A stretch of DNA of 64,000 nt, taken from Curtobacterium sp. 458. GTDB taxonomy: Bacteria; Actinomycetota; Actinomycetes; Actinomycetales; Microbacteriaceae. Under the pieces are notes generated by a model. It searched no databases. It was given only the letters and a program-made list of their open reading frames with translations, and had not been told where the DNA came from. Shown here one piece after another: positions 8,005-15,053 of the stretch. Both the position numbers and the translations under genes were made by a program. Each line of letters begins with the position of its first letter. Within the stretch, counting starts at the first letter, position 1. The stretch covers positions 818,072 through 882,071 of the forward strand of contig NZ_CP129104.1 of the NCBI RefSeq assembly GCF_030406605.1. The letters run 5' to 3'.

Positions 8005-8526
8005 ATGAGCGAGTATCGGCAGCACCCCAGTCGGACGGCTGAATGGGCCGGATCTTCGCTCGCGCCGACGCAATCGGCGTCCGCCGCGGACACCGAAGTC
8101 TGGTTCGCGCTTCCCTCCGACTCCGGTGACGTGTTTTGGGAAGCGTTGAACGCAAAGACGATCGGGCCGGACCTGGTGCAGGTTCGTGCAGTACCCGCAT
8201 GGGTGTACGGCGTGAACTTCAACGACACAGTGGCCACCGTCAGATCCGCGGAAGGATCGATCGTGGCAACGAGCGTCAGCCAGCGCGGCAACCAGGTCAC
8301 CTTCCGACTCTGGCTCGGCGAAGATCCGGACCTCGCCGCGGCGTGGCTGTCGATCGCAGGACGCTACGCCCAGCGTGGGTGTCTCGTCGACGCGATCTCG
8401 GAGAACCTCATCGCCCTGTCCTGCCCCATCGAGAACGCGCCCCTGATCCGCGACCTGCTCATCCACGAGGAGCAGACGACAGCGCTGACGTGGGAAGACG
8501 GCACCCCTGCCAGCCCCGTCCACTAG
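8005..8526 (+). CDS. DUF4265-like protein
   Basis: A 173-aa protein. The opening block VWFALPSDSGDVFWEALNAK followed by VRAVPAWVYGVNFNDTV matches the style of DUF4265 proteins, whose function is not known. TAGATT ends six bases before the ATG (leaderless start). Its TAG stop is the first triplet of repeat copy 2, which also gives the stop of the convergent VOC gene. Confidence 0.7.
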   Translation: MSEYRQHPSRTAEWAGSSLAPTQSASAADTEVWFALPSDSGDVFWEALNAKTIGPDLVQVRAVPAWVYGVNFNDTVATVRSAEGSIVATSVSQRGNQVTFRLWLGEDPDLAAAWLSIAGRYAQRGCLVDAISENLIALSCPIENAPLIRDLLIHEEQTTALTWEDGTPASPVH

Positions 8527-8544
8527 CCGATCGGCTATCGGGAC
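8524..8544. repeat. Palindromic junction repeat, copy 2
   Basis: TAGCCGATCGGCTA (8524-8537) is a perfect 14-bp palindrome followed by TCGGGAC. The TAG at 8524-8526 stops the plus-strand gene and the TAG read from 8537-8535 on the other strand stops the VOC gene. Confidence 0.85.
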
Positions 8545-8972
8545 GGGGTGCGCGGAGTGACGAAGATGCAGAAGGGGTGGCCGGAAGGGTCAGCGAAGAC
8601 GATGAGGGGTTCGGCGGCGTCGGCGGACCGGTCCGTCAGGACTGCCGCTCCGAGGCGTAGGGCACGAGTCCGCTGCTGTTCGAGTGCTGCCGTCGAGTCG
8701 ACGGTCAGATCGAGGTGGAGCATCTGAGGGGGTGAGCCTGTCGGCCACTGTGGTCGTGGCAGGTCAGGAGCGAGTTGGAAGGCCAGGCGGCGAGTTCCGT
8801 CGTCGGCGGTCAGCACCAACCACTCGGGCTGCTCCGACTCGTCGGCGACGGGCGCGTCACCATCGCGGTACCGGAGTCCCAAGAGTGACCGGTAGAACTC
8901 GGCCAGCTCACGCGGTGCAGGGGTGTCGATGACGGTCTGCAGGAGGTGTGGGACCTCGTCGGAGGAGTGCAT
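8535..8972 (-). CDS. VOC (glyoxalase/bleomycin-resistance fold) family protein
   Basis: A 145-aa single-chain VOC protein with the pattern VIDTPAPRELAEFYRSLLGL at the start, MLHLDLTV in the middle and FADPSGHPFCIF at the end. VOC members are metal-dependent lyases, dioxygenases or drug-binding proteins; the substrate cannot be assigned. Start ATG (MHSSDE) is preferred over an ATG 27 bases upstream because family members begin close to the first strand. Its stop is inside repeat copy 2. Confidence 0.85.
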   Translation of the reverse strand: MHSSDEVPHLLQTVIDTPAPRELAEFYRSLLGLRYRDGDAPVADESEQPEWLVLTADDGTRRLAFQLAPDLPRPQWPTGSPPQMLHLDLTVDSTAALEQQRTRALRLGAAVLTDRSADAAEPLIVFADPSGHPFCIFVTPRTPSR

Positions 8973-8997
8973 GCCCCTGTCTACCGTCCGGACCGTC

Positions 8998-9015
8998 ATT
9001 GGCTATCGGACACCG
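8998..9015 (+). repeat. Palindromic junction repeat, half copy 3
   Basis: ATTGGCTATCGGACACCG retains the right half only. It lies between the divergent VOC gene and the membrane gene at 9039. Confidence 0.7.
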
Positions 9016-9038
9016 ACGGGTGTTCATAGGCTGCATCA

Positions 9039-9455
9039 GTGGGGGCTGGTGACGCGAGACGACAAGTGCGACGCTTCGCCCTCATCCCCGCACTGTGGAT
9101 GCTCGGTTTCAGCGTCGGCACGCTGACTCATCTGGCCGAACTGATCGCCGCGGGGGTGAACGTCTACGGCAGCGCACCCGAGCCGGTCCGATGGTTCTGG
9201 GTCTCGCTCACCGTCGTCGATCCTGTGATTGTCGTCCTGCTCCTGGCCAAGCTCCGAGCAGGTGTGCTCGTTGGAGTGGCCACGATGGTCGCGGACGTCA
9301 CGGTCAATTGGCTGGCGGCGTTCACACAGCCGGCCCTCGCAGGGCCCGGGCTTGTCACGCAGCCGGCGTTCCTGCTGTTCCTGCTGCTCACCGCCCGGCC
9401 GCTCTGGAACTCTGTTGGAGCTACGCGACCTCGCCGTCCCCGTCCCGATAGCTGA
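9039..9455 (+). CDS. Multi-pass membrane protein, unknown function
   Basis: A 138-aa protein with about four membrane spans (ALWMLGFSVGTLTHLAEL, WFWVSLTVVDPVIVVLLLAKL, VGVATMVADVTVNWLAAF, AFLLFLLLTA). The GTG start is supported by TAGGCT ending six bases upstream (leaderless). The TGA stop falls within repeat copy 4. No family recognised. Confidence 0.7.
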   Translation: MGAGDARRQVRRFALIPALWMLGFSVGTLTHLAELIAAGVNVYGSAPEPVRWFWVSLTVVDPVIVVLLLAKLRAGVLVGVATMVADVTVNWLAAFTQPALAGPGLVTQPAFLLFLLLTARPLWNSVGATRPRRPRPDS

Positions 9456-9470
9456 TCGGTCATCGAGAGG
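9445..9470 (+). repeat. Palindromic junction repeat, copy 4
   Basis: CCGATAGCTGATCGGTCATC followed by GAGAGG. Both arms are recognisable with a few changes from the consensus. It carries the stop codon of the upstream gene. Confidence 0.75.
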
Positions 9471-9507
9471 GCGACTGGACCGATGTGCGCGGCGTAACTT
9501 CACGGAC

Positions 9508-9714
9508 GTGACCACTCGACGCGTCCTACTTGCTGTGCTCGGCGCTGTACTGATCGTCGCCGGGTTCGTGCTGATGGCCACGTCAGACGGCAGGCTTGAC
9601 CGACTGGTGGCGGTCCTCGTCCTCTTCGGCGGAGCGGCTCTGGTTGTGTTCCCTACAGCGCGTCCGAGCCGCGAGGCGCTCGTGCGCTACTGGAGTCGGT
9701 ACGAGAAGAAGTAG
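9508..9714 (+). CDS. Two-span small membrane protein (68 aa)
   Basis: Two hydrophobic helices (about residues 5-24 and 33-48) with a basic C-terminal tail ending RYWSRYEKK. GTG start has TAACTT seven bases upstream, close to the leaderless pattern. It lies between repeat copies 4 and 5. Confidence 0.6.
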   Translation: MTTRRVLLAVLGAVLIVAGFVLMATSDGRLDRLVAVLVLFGGAALVVFPTARPSREALVRYWSRYEKK

Positions 9715-9720
9715 GCACGG

Positions 9721-9752
9721 GATCGGCTGGAAGACCATCGGCTAACGGACGC
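9721..9752 (+). repeat. Palindromic junction repeat, two tandem half copies
   Basis: GATCGGCTGGAAGACC (9721-9736) is followed directly by ATCGGCTAACGGACGC (9737-9752). The second supplies the TAG stop of the minus-strand gene beginning at 9742. Confidence 0.65.
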
Positions 9753-9981
9753 GTTGGTTCTGCTGCGCACGGCGCTCCCGTTCCTGCTGTCGAGCGACTC
9801 GCGGTCCCAGCGCGATCAGAATTGTTCCGGCAACAGCGGCGGCGACGGTCGCAGCAAGCAGTGGTGGCCAAGGCGTGAAGCCCGTGGTTGCTGCCAGGAC
9901 CGTCAGGACGATCAGTGCCGCGGTGAGCGGGCCGATGGTCCACGCCATCCAGAGCCGGTATCGACGCATCATTGCCCCCAT
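9742..9981 (-). CDS. Two-span small membrane protein (79 aa)
   Basis: Two membrane spans (LWMAWTIGPLTAALIVLTVLAAT and PPLLAATVAAAVAGTILIAL) and a strongly charged tail (RQQERERRAQQNQRVR). The exact start among three near ATG codons is uncertain. The stop codon lies in a junction repeat and another copy lies just upstream of its start. Confidence 0.6.
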   Translation of the reverse strand: MGAMMRRYRLWMAWTIGPLTAALIVLTVLAATTGFTPWPPLLAATVAAAVAGTILIALGPRVARQQERERRAQQNQRVR

Positions 9982-10002
9982 AGTGCTCTGGCTTCTCGGA
10001 GA

Positions 10003-10034
10003 ACGATCGGCTGTCGAGACCGTCGGCTAGTCCC
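10003..10034 (+). repeat. Palindromic junction repeat, copy 7 (two halves)
   Basis: ACGATCGGCTGTCGAGACC (10003-10021) followed by GTCGGCTAGTCCC. The second half contains, on the minus strand, the TAG ending the frameshifted gene at 10027. Confidence 0.7.
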
Positions 10035-10378
10035 GCAGGTAACCCGTGACCGGGTCCACCTCAAGGAGGAAGGCGCGGATCTGGGCGATGACGTCTTCGT
10101 CTGTAAGCCGCGCCGCTAGCACCGCCGAACGTTCCGCAACGCTGCCACCGCCTTGCCAGAGTCCCGCCGAACCCGTAGTTGCGGTTCGGTCCGGACAGCC
10201 ATGTCAGCTGGTACGACGGGCCAGCGATTTTCAGGCGGAAAGACTCCCCGTCCACGACGAGTTCCCGCTTTGTTTTCGAGTTGTCCCTGGTTATCAGGGG
10301 ATCCTTTCGCTCGGGCCTGAGGCTACGGCTTAGTGTCGTGGCGACGCGCGAGCTCGGCTTCCCCGCCCGGTCAACCAT
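10027..10378 (-). pseudogene. Frameshifted small protein gene
   Basis: The first part, read on the minus strand from an ATG at 10378, gives a plausible fold segment ending in YQLTWLSGPNRNYGFG. The reading frame then degenerates. In the neighbouring frame, from about 10160 to the TAG at 10027, the natural-looking end continues with RLTDEDVIAQIRAFLLEVD followed by PVTGYLRD. The two halves together look like one conserved actinobacterial hypothetical protein (SGPN..YGF ... IR.FL..DP.TGYL). A single-base indel in about 10105-10165 would restore it; it may be a real mutation or a sequencing error. Confidence 0.65.
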
Positions 10379-10395
10379 CGTCCGCCGAGACGTCT

Positions 10396-10520
10396 TCAGC
10401 GGTTCCTCCGGAGGAACAGGATGACCGCGGCGGCGGACACGACCGCGACGATCGGGATCCAAATCCAGACGGGGAAGGACCCTCCGCCCCCTGGGGCAGC
10501 GCGACTGAGAGAGGGAGCAT
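10396..10520 (-). pseudogene. Possible frameshifted single-span membrane peptide
   Basis: An ATG at 10520 has a perfect leaderless promoter (TAGCGT then six bases), giving MLPLSVALPQ. The membrane span (FPVWIWIPIVAVVSAAAVIL) and RRNR tail are in another frame ending at 10396. A one-base change near the CCCCC/GGGG runs at about 10487-10496 would join them. Together with the preceding entry this suggests local decay or homopolymer errors. Confidence 0.35.
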
Positions 10521-10722
10521 GGTCACACGCTAACCATGGCAAGCGTTCGGTGACCGATCCGTTGCGGGACGAGCCGACCACCCCCATCTCATGAGCCGGC
10601 GACTGCGGCGACGCGCCACCTCCTGGGCCGGCATGTACCGATCTGTCTGCCAGGATTGTGTTGGGGGCTCCGCTCGTCGCGCTTTCCATCGCAACGCACC
10701 ACGAGGTCGAGGAGACCGGACC

Positions 10723-11217
10723 ATGGCAATTCCGAAGCACATCATCGCAGTCGCCGCAGTCGCCGGTACCCTGCTCACCGCAGTTGCTGCTGCCCCCGCC
10801 AACGCTGCCACCGCACCAGCAACACGCGATATCGATGGAATCTCCGTATCCGACATTGCGGCGCTCTCCGACACAGCGACGAAGGACGACGTTCTCGAGT
10901 ACGTCGCCACCGACCCCACCACTACCACAACAGACTCCGCCACCGGCGAACTCGTTGCCGTCTCTCCGGTCAGCACGATCTCTACCCGCATCAGCGAACG
11001 CAACAACTGCCAGAGCGGCGACGCGTACTGGGCATCCGCGGGAACGCTCTACACGAACAACTGCTTCTGCGGGTCCGCTGGCACCTTCACCTTCCCCAGC
11101 AAGGGCACCAAGTCATGCACTTTCTATACGGGGAAGTACACCGCCCGTGATTCCTGGCTCAGCGGAGGAAATACCCTCTGGGGCCCGCGCCAGAACCCCG
11201 GCTCCACAACACCTTGA
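10723..11217 (+). CDS. Secreted cysteine-containing protein
   Basis: A 164-aa precursor with a classical signal peptide (basic IPKH start, hydrophobic core, cleavage near ANA-AT around residue 28). The mature part has a polar region, then a C-terminal domain with four Cys (NNCQSG, NNCFCGS, KSCTF) suited to two disulfides, and many Gly/Ser/Thr. GGAG Shine-Dalgarno lies eight bases before the ATG. No family recognised; a secreted peptide toxin or surface protein are possibilities only. Confidence 0.7.
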   Translation: MAIPKHIIAVAAVAGTLLTAVAAAPANAATAPATRDIDGISVSDIAALSDTATKDDVLEYVATDPTTTTTDSATGELVAVSPVSTISTRISERNNCQSGDAYWASAGTLYTNNCFCGSAGTFTFPSKGTKSCTFYTGKYTARDSWLSGGNTLWGPRQNPGSTTP

Positions 11218-11301
11218 CCGCCGTTGTTGACGTCAAGGGCGCACAGATCTTCTAAACCCGCGAAACTCGTGTCGCCACGCGACGCAACACATTCACGACA
11301 C

Positions 11302-11331
11302 AGGCCGGCACCCAAGGTAGGGAGCCGGCCT
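11302..11331. terminator. Hairpin between convergent genes
   Basis: AGGCCGGC (11302-11309) pairs with GCCGGCCT (11324-11331), loop 14 nt. It sits downstream of the secreted protein gene. No strong U-tract, so confidence is moderate. Confidence 0.5.
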
Positions 11332-11363
11332 CCGTCGTCCACGAGTCACCGCGGCACTGAGCT

Positions 11364-11380
11364 GTCTCGATAACCGATCG
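11364..11380 (-). repeat. Palindromic junction repeat, copy 8 (reverse orientation)
   Basis: GTCTCGATAACCGATCG is the reverse complement of CGATCGGTTATCGAGAC, the same variant as copy 9. The rest of 11218-11510 shows only the hairpin at 11302. Confidence 0.75.
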
Positions 11381-11510
11381 CACACCGATACCGGTCTAAC
11401 ACTCCCCACAAAGTAGGAACCCTGCCGCTGGGATCCCGTTCCGCATTCCAACGCGATCTCATGGCGCAGTGCCCTCGAATCGATCGATACGAGAACACTG
11501 CGGTGATCAG

Positions 11511-11942
11511 TCAGTCGCGCGTTCGGGTGCGCCTGTGCAGGATGGCTGTGGTCAGCATTGCCGCGCCCACGAGGGTCGGGTACCCGCTGGCGGCACCATA
11601 CGCGATCGCGTTCGCCGGGTTCGACCACGCACCGGGAGCAGAGGACCACGCGAGCTGATCAATGAACGCGAAGGCAACGAAAGCGAGCATCACGATGCCA
11701 GCGACAATCCCAACGATGCGCCACCGCCACCCTGTGACGACGGCGACAGCGATGACGATGGCGAGCAGCAACAGCATCAACGGGTTCACACCGGAACCAC
11801 CCGGGACCGGCGCCGATCCCACGACAGCCGTGACGTAAGACCCGATCATGCCGACCAGTACGCCAAGGATCGCCAATGCGACAGCCGCGGCCATTGGACG
11901 TCGATCGCTGTGCGACGCGGAGTGAGCTTCCGAAGCAGTCAT
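11511..11942 (-). CDS. Four-span membrane protein, possible partner of the secreted protein upstream
   Basis: A 143-aa protein with four hydrophobic helices and short loops; cytoplasmic basic ends (SDRRP, HRRTRTRD). Strong AAAGGAG Shine-Dalgarno before the ATG. It follows the secreted-protein gene at 11975-12652 by only 32 bp on the same strand, so the two are probably co-transcribed. A membrane immunity or export role for the secreted product is a reasonable but unproven idea. Confidence 0.7.
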   Translation of the reverse strand: MTASEAHSASHSDRRPMAAAVALAILGVLVGMIGSYVTAVVGSAPVPGGSGVNPLMLLLLAIVIAVAVVTGWRWRIVGIVAGIVMLAFVAFAFIDQLAWSSAPGAWSNPANAIAYGAASGYPTLVGAAMLTTAILHRRTRTRD

Positions 11943-11974
11943 GATCTCTCCTTTACTTCTTCGCCTCAGCGCGA

Positions 11975-12652
11975 CTAGATCGCGCAGGCCAGGTTCTTAT
12001 CAGGGGACAGCGACGTGGTCGACGAGCCGATCGCATTCTCCGAATGCCACTTCTGCGTCGAGGTGTTCTTGCACTTCGCATTCGTGGCCCAGTACGTCGT
12101 CTGGTTCGGAGCCGTGGTCTGCTCGTCACGGTCGCGGTAGTGCCACGAGGGCGGTGCGTACGACGACAACAGCCCGACAACCGTCACACTGCCGGAGCAA
12201 CCCGCGCTGCGACCGTAATCGTGGTACGACCAGGCGTAGCCGCTTTCCTTATAAGGAGTCTGGACCGTGTCCTTCACCGTGCAGCTCGCAGTAACCGCAC
12301 GCTGCACCACAACACCGTCTTTGTAGTTGACCTGCACGCTCTGCCCGGGCTCGAGCTTGCCAACGTCGGTCAGCGGCGTCATCGAATCGACAGTCACCGA
12401 TCGCACGGAGGCGTCGCTGCCCCTCGGCGTTACAAGCGTTGAATCCGGCTGACTCCGCAACGCCCGTACCGCTGCGCTATTCACCGGGACACCCTCAGAT
12501 GTCCGGTCGATGACTCGGTCCACCCCAGACGCCTCTGCCACGTCTGCGGACAGAGTCTGGGCACTTGCCGGGCCGGACGCAAACAGCGACATGCTCACCA
12601 CCCCCAACGCACCGATGGACCCCACCCACATCCTCGGCGTGCTCTTCCTCAC
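11975..12652 (-). CDS. Secreted protein with C-terminal Cys-rich domain
   Basis: A 225-aa precursor. The GTG start follows a GAGGGGGAA Shine-Dalgarno. Signal peptide around residues 1-31 (RKSTPRMW, hydrophobic core, ASA cleavage). The mature N-terminal part is acidic/Ser-rich. The C-terminal half has four Cys (ASCTVKD, SAGCSGS, NAKCKN, NLACAI) and many aromatic residues (YAWSYHDYG, SWHYRD). No known family. The downstream 143-aa membrane protein completes a secreted-plus-membrane pair. Confidence 0.7.
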   Translation of the reverse strand: MRKSTPRMWVGSIGALGVVSMSLFASGPASAQTLSADVAEASGVDRVIDRTSEGVPVNSAAVRALRSQPDSTLVTPRGSDASVRSVTVDSMTPLTDVGKLEPGQSVQVNYKDGVVVQRAVTASCTVKDTVQTPYKESGYAWSYHDYGRSAGCSGSVTVVGLLSSYAPPSWHYRDRDEQTTAPNQTTYWATNAKCKNTSTQKWHSENAIGSSTTSLSPDKNLACAI

Positions 12653-12950
12653 AAGTTCCCCCTCAATCGTCCTTGATTGCTTGCTGGCCCCCACACCGTA
12701 GACCGATCCGTCTGCAGATGACGATCTCGATCACATAACGGATGCGGAGAAGGAAACTTCACTTCGAACCGACCAGAACAAACTCACCACCGCCCACCCC
12801 CGACTCACCACCCAGCGGATGCGTCGCCGGCACCTGCTCCCTCCCGGCTCCGTCGCTCTCGGACGGAAGCATCACGCCCAACGACATGGGGCCGGCTCAA
12901 CGGCGTCACACCCATTCGGATACGCGGTTTAGACCCGTGACGGACCGTCC
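12653..12950. other. 298-bp intergenic region, no gene seen
   Basis: Holds the upstream region of the secreted protein gene (AT-richer, with GAAGGAAACTTCACTTCGAA around 12751-12770). An open frame at 12742-13008 has Pro/Arg-rich composition and no start signal and is not called. Confidence 0.5.
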
Positions 12951-12974
12951 GGTAGCCGATCGGTTATCGAGACC
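12951..12974 (+). repeat. Palindromic junction repeat, copy 9
   Basis: GGTAGCCGATCGGTTATCGA followed by GACC. It supplies the TAA stop (12966-12964) of the minus-strand tetR fragment. Confidence 0.85.
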
Positions 12975-13122
12975 TGTCGGACGAGTCGTGCGCGAGAAGG
13001 CGTCGTGAAGCATCTTCGATGAGCTCGTTCGCCGTCCTGGCTGAGATGCGGCGGCTCGCGGTGAACGTGGCGATGCCCTGCAGCAGAGAGGCGACGAGCG
13101 CTACTGACCCGCCACACAGTCC
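12964..13122 (-). pseudogene. TetR-family C-terminal fragment
   Basis: About 52 codons resembling the last two helices of a TetR regulator (SVALVASLLQGIATF, then TANELIEDASRRLLA). No start codon or DNA-binding domain precedes it and the upstream sequence is occupied by the opposite-strand gene at 13143, so this looks like a 5'-truncated remnant. It ends inside repeat copy 9. Confidence 0.5.
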
Positions 13123-13142
13123 GTGTGTGGTGGGTTGGAGCG

Positions 13143-13349
13143 ATGGATCAGCGATGCGGAGCAGTGTTCTGGGACCGATCGTGCTCGAAGCCTCGTGAGC
13201 ATGCCGGCCCTCACCGGCACGAGGGTGACGGATGCTTCACGCAGTGGGATGCTCCGCATGATGTGCCTGATGCGGAAGCCGCACTGTTCCTGGACGATCT
13301 GATGTCGTTCGTCGACACGGTCGGGCCACCTCGCACCCGGTCTGCCTGA
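13143..13349 (+). CDS. Small Cys/His-rich protein
   Basis: A 68-aa product whose N-terminal half spaces C, C, H, H, H and C (MDQRCGAVFWDRSC, then HAGPHRHEGDGC), a possible zinc site. The rest is acidic (DAEAALFLDDLMSF). A GGAG precedes the ATG at short spacing; a GTG 18 bases upstream is possible. Unknown function. Confidence 0.5.
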   Translation: MDQRCGAVFWDRSCSKPREHAGPHRHEGDGCFTQWDAPHDVPDAEAALFLDDLMSFVDTVGPPRTRSA

Positions 13350-13411
13350 TCGGCGTTGCCGAGGGCCTCGCGCATCGTGGCCTCCCGGTATCGGGGATGC
13401 GATGATGACGT

Positions 13412-13906
13412 GTGGCCCAGAGGCTGGTTGGGGGTGTGGTGAACGATTCGGTGGTGGCATCGCTCGGGTACGACCCGGTACGGATCACTCCTGTCGTGCA
13501 GCGTGCGCTGCAGTTTATGGATGAACGGCATGGCTGCGTTCTCGAGGTAGCGGATGTTGCCAATGCTGTCGGCATGGGTCCGCGTCGATTGCAGGAACTG
13601 TTCCAGATCGCGGTGGGTGAGTCGCCGATGAGCGTGCTTCGCCGTATCCGGCTCCTGCACACCCGTCGTCAGCTGTTGGATTCTGGTGAGGAGCGCACCG
13701 TCGGGCAGATTGCTCGGGCTGCGCAGCTGGTGCACCTCGGGAGGTTCTCTGGCCACTACGCTGCCGCGTTCGGAGAGGCCCCATCAGCCACGATCGCGCG
13801 CGTTCGCGGAACGGCACATCATCATGCCGGGGAGCGGTTCCCGCACCGATTCGACGTGCACCGCATGGAAGCGCACTGGCCCAGCCCACGGCCGCCAGCC
13901 GAGTAG
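13412..13906 (+). CDS. AraC-type helix-turn-helix DNA-binding protein
   Basis: A 164-aa paralogue of the product at 374-814: first HTH (LEVADVANAVGMGPRRLQELF), linker with RRIRLLHTRRQLL, second HTH (LGRFSGHYAAAFGEAPSATIARV). No N-terminal sensing domain. GTG at 13412 or a later GTG (about 13436, behind GGGGGTG) may start it. It stands between two tetR remnants. Confidence 0.78.
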   Translation: MAQRLVGGVVNDSVVASLGYDPVRITPVVQRALQFMDERHGCVLEVADVANAVGMGPRRLQELFQIAVGESPMSVLRRIRLLHTRRQLLDSGEERTVGQIARAAQLVHLGRFSGHYAAAFGEAPSATIARVRGTAHHHAGERFPHRFDVHRMEAHWPSPRPPAE

Positions 13907-14054
13907 TCGCCTTGAGGTGACTCCTCCGCCGCGGCCGTCAGGTTGTCACCGTCGTCTCGAACCACGGCACAAGCGCACGGTGGTGTGCCGAGACGAACTA
14001 AGCGGGCACCAACCGCGCGCTTGTTGCCGTAGCCGGGTGCTGCTGGCAGCGACC

Positions 14055-14507
14055 ATGGAGCGGTGGACGCTCACGATCTCCGGACCGTTGGCGCCCCTGA
14101 TCGGCGAGCAGGGCACCGTCGCGTTCCTGCGCGCGCTCCTCGCCGCGCATGCGGAGGAGTCGGCGCTGATGGAACTGTTGGCGTGGAGCCTGGCGTCCGC
14201 GGCGGACCCGACCGTGGACGGTGCTGACTACTACCGGTCCACGTACCGGCGGTTCCGGCAGGTGGTCCGGGACGGTCTCGCAGCGGACGTGCGGGAGGGC
14301 CGCGAGCCGGGGACGATGGACCCGCTCCGTCGTGCCGAGCAGCTCCTCGCCCTCTACGACGGGCTCCACCTGCAGGCGCTGCTGACGAGCGACACGGACC
14401 TGGTCGACTCCTTCGACCGGGCTGCGACGCGGATGAGTCGGGTTAGCCTGCAATCGGCTCGGTTTGAGCATGCTCCTGGGTCACGGTTCACCGTCCGTTC
14501 GCGGTGA
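14055..14507 (+). pseudogene. TetR-family regulator lacking its DNA-binding domain
   Basis: About 150 codons matching a TetR C-terminal ligand domain: PLAPLIGEQGTVAFLRALL, then LLAWSLASAADP, YYRSTYRRFRQVVRDGL, and LLALYDGLHLQALL. The N-terminal HTH (about 50 residues) is missing and none of the three frames upstream encodes it. Probably a 5'-deleted relic; expression from the ATG at 14055 is not excluded. Confidence 0.65.
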
Positions 14508-14514
14508 GGTCGCG

Positions 14515-14552
14515 GCGACGGTGCCAGGTCAGTGGGGCACTGGCACCGTCGC
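14515..14552 (+). terminator. 13-bp stem hairpin after the tetR relic
   Basis: GCGACGGTGCCAG (14515-14527) pairs exactly with CTGGCACCGTCGC (14540-14552), 12-nt loop. It directly precedes junction repeat copy 10. No U-run follows. Confidence 0.55.
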
Positions 14553-14554
14553 AG

Positions 14555-14571
14555 CGATCGGCTACAGGCAC
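14555..14571 (+). repeat. Palindromic junction repeat, half copy 10
   Basis: CGATCGGCTACAGGCAC keeps the right half of the consensus. Confidence 0.65.
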
Positions 14572-14640
14572 TACGGGCCCGCTGTCGGTGCCGAGCCGAG
14601 CGCCGGTGTTCAAGCGGAGTCGCCGATGACGTCTCAATTC

Positions 14641-14657
14641 CCGATCGGCTACCGGAC
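14641..14657 (+). repeat. Palindromic junction repeat, half copy 11
   Basis: CCGATCGGCTACCGGAC, ending 10 bp before the TAGACT hexamer of the next gene. Confidence 0.7.
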
Positions 14658-14679
14658 GGCGCGTACCTAGACTGCTTCG

Positions 14680-14928
14680 GTGAGTAGACAGACCCCGGGA
14701 CCACGTTTTTTCAGACGCCCGAAGTCCTTCGCCGGAGGGGAGGTCTGGATCGTTCAGCACGATGAGTCACCGGACAACACGGTTCTGGGTGTTTTCGCAA
14801 CGGACGCCGAGGCATACGCCTTCATGGACACGGTGAAGGACGACTACGAGAACGGTGTGATCTGCTCGAGCTTCCCCGTTCCGTACCGGTCCACCGATGG
14901 AGTTGTGCGCTACCAGACCGAGGACTGA
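14680..14928 (+). CDS. Hypothetical protein (82 aa)
   Basis: Soluble 82-aa product with basic N-terminus (RFFRRPKSF) and an acidic alpha/beta-like body (VWIVQHDE, VFATDAEAYAFMDTVKDDYENG). The GTG start is fixed by TAGACT ending six bases upstream. It is flanked on both sides by junction repeats (copies 11 and 12), like a single cassette. Unknown function. Confidence 0.7.
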   Translation: MSRQTPGPRFFRRPKSFAGGEVWIVQHDESPDNTVLGVFATDAEAYAFMDTVKDDYENGVICSSFPVPYRSTDGVVRYQTED

Positions 14929-14949
14929 CGTCCCGCCCCGTCCGTTGGT

Positions 14950-14968
14950 CGATCGGCTATTGAGACCC
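14950..14968 (+). repeat. Palindromic junction repeat, copy 12
   Basis: CGATCGGCTATTGAGACCC, close to the consensus right half. Lies between the 82-aa gene and the TIR gene. Confidence 0.75.
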
Positions 14969-15053
14969 CAGTTCCGAAGATTGGTCAGCGATGAGGCTTG
15001 AAGGCGGCAGGGTGCTGTGACGGTGGGACCCCTGCCTCGGCTACGGTCGCCAC

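Noticed and set aside
7861..8523. A 220-codon minus-strand frame
   Set aside because: Antisense to the DUF4265-like gene, which has a leaderless promoter and a conserved-looking N-terminus.
10723..12652. Lanthipeptide or lactococcin-972 precursor genes
   Set aside because: Sec-type signal peptides and four Cys are present, but no modification enzymes or characteristic precursor motifs were seen.
12742..13008. An 88-codon plus-strand frame
   Set aside because: No start signal, Pro/Arg/Ser-rich random composition, and it runs through a junction repeat.
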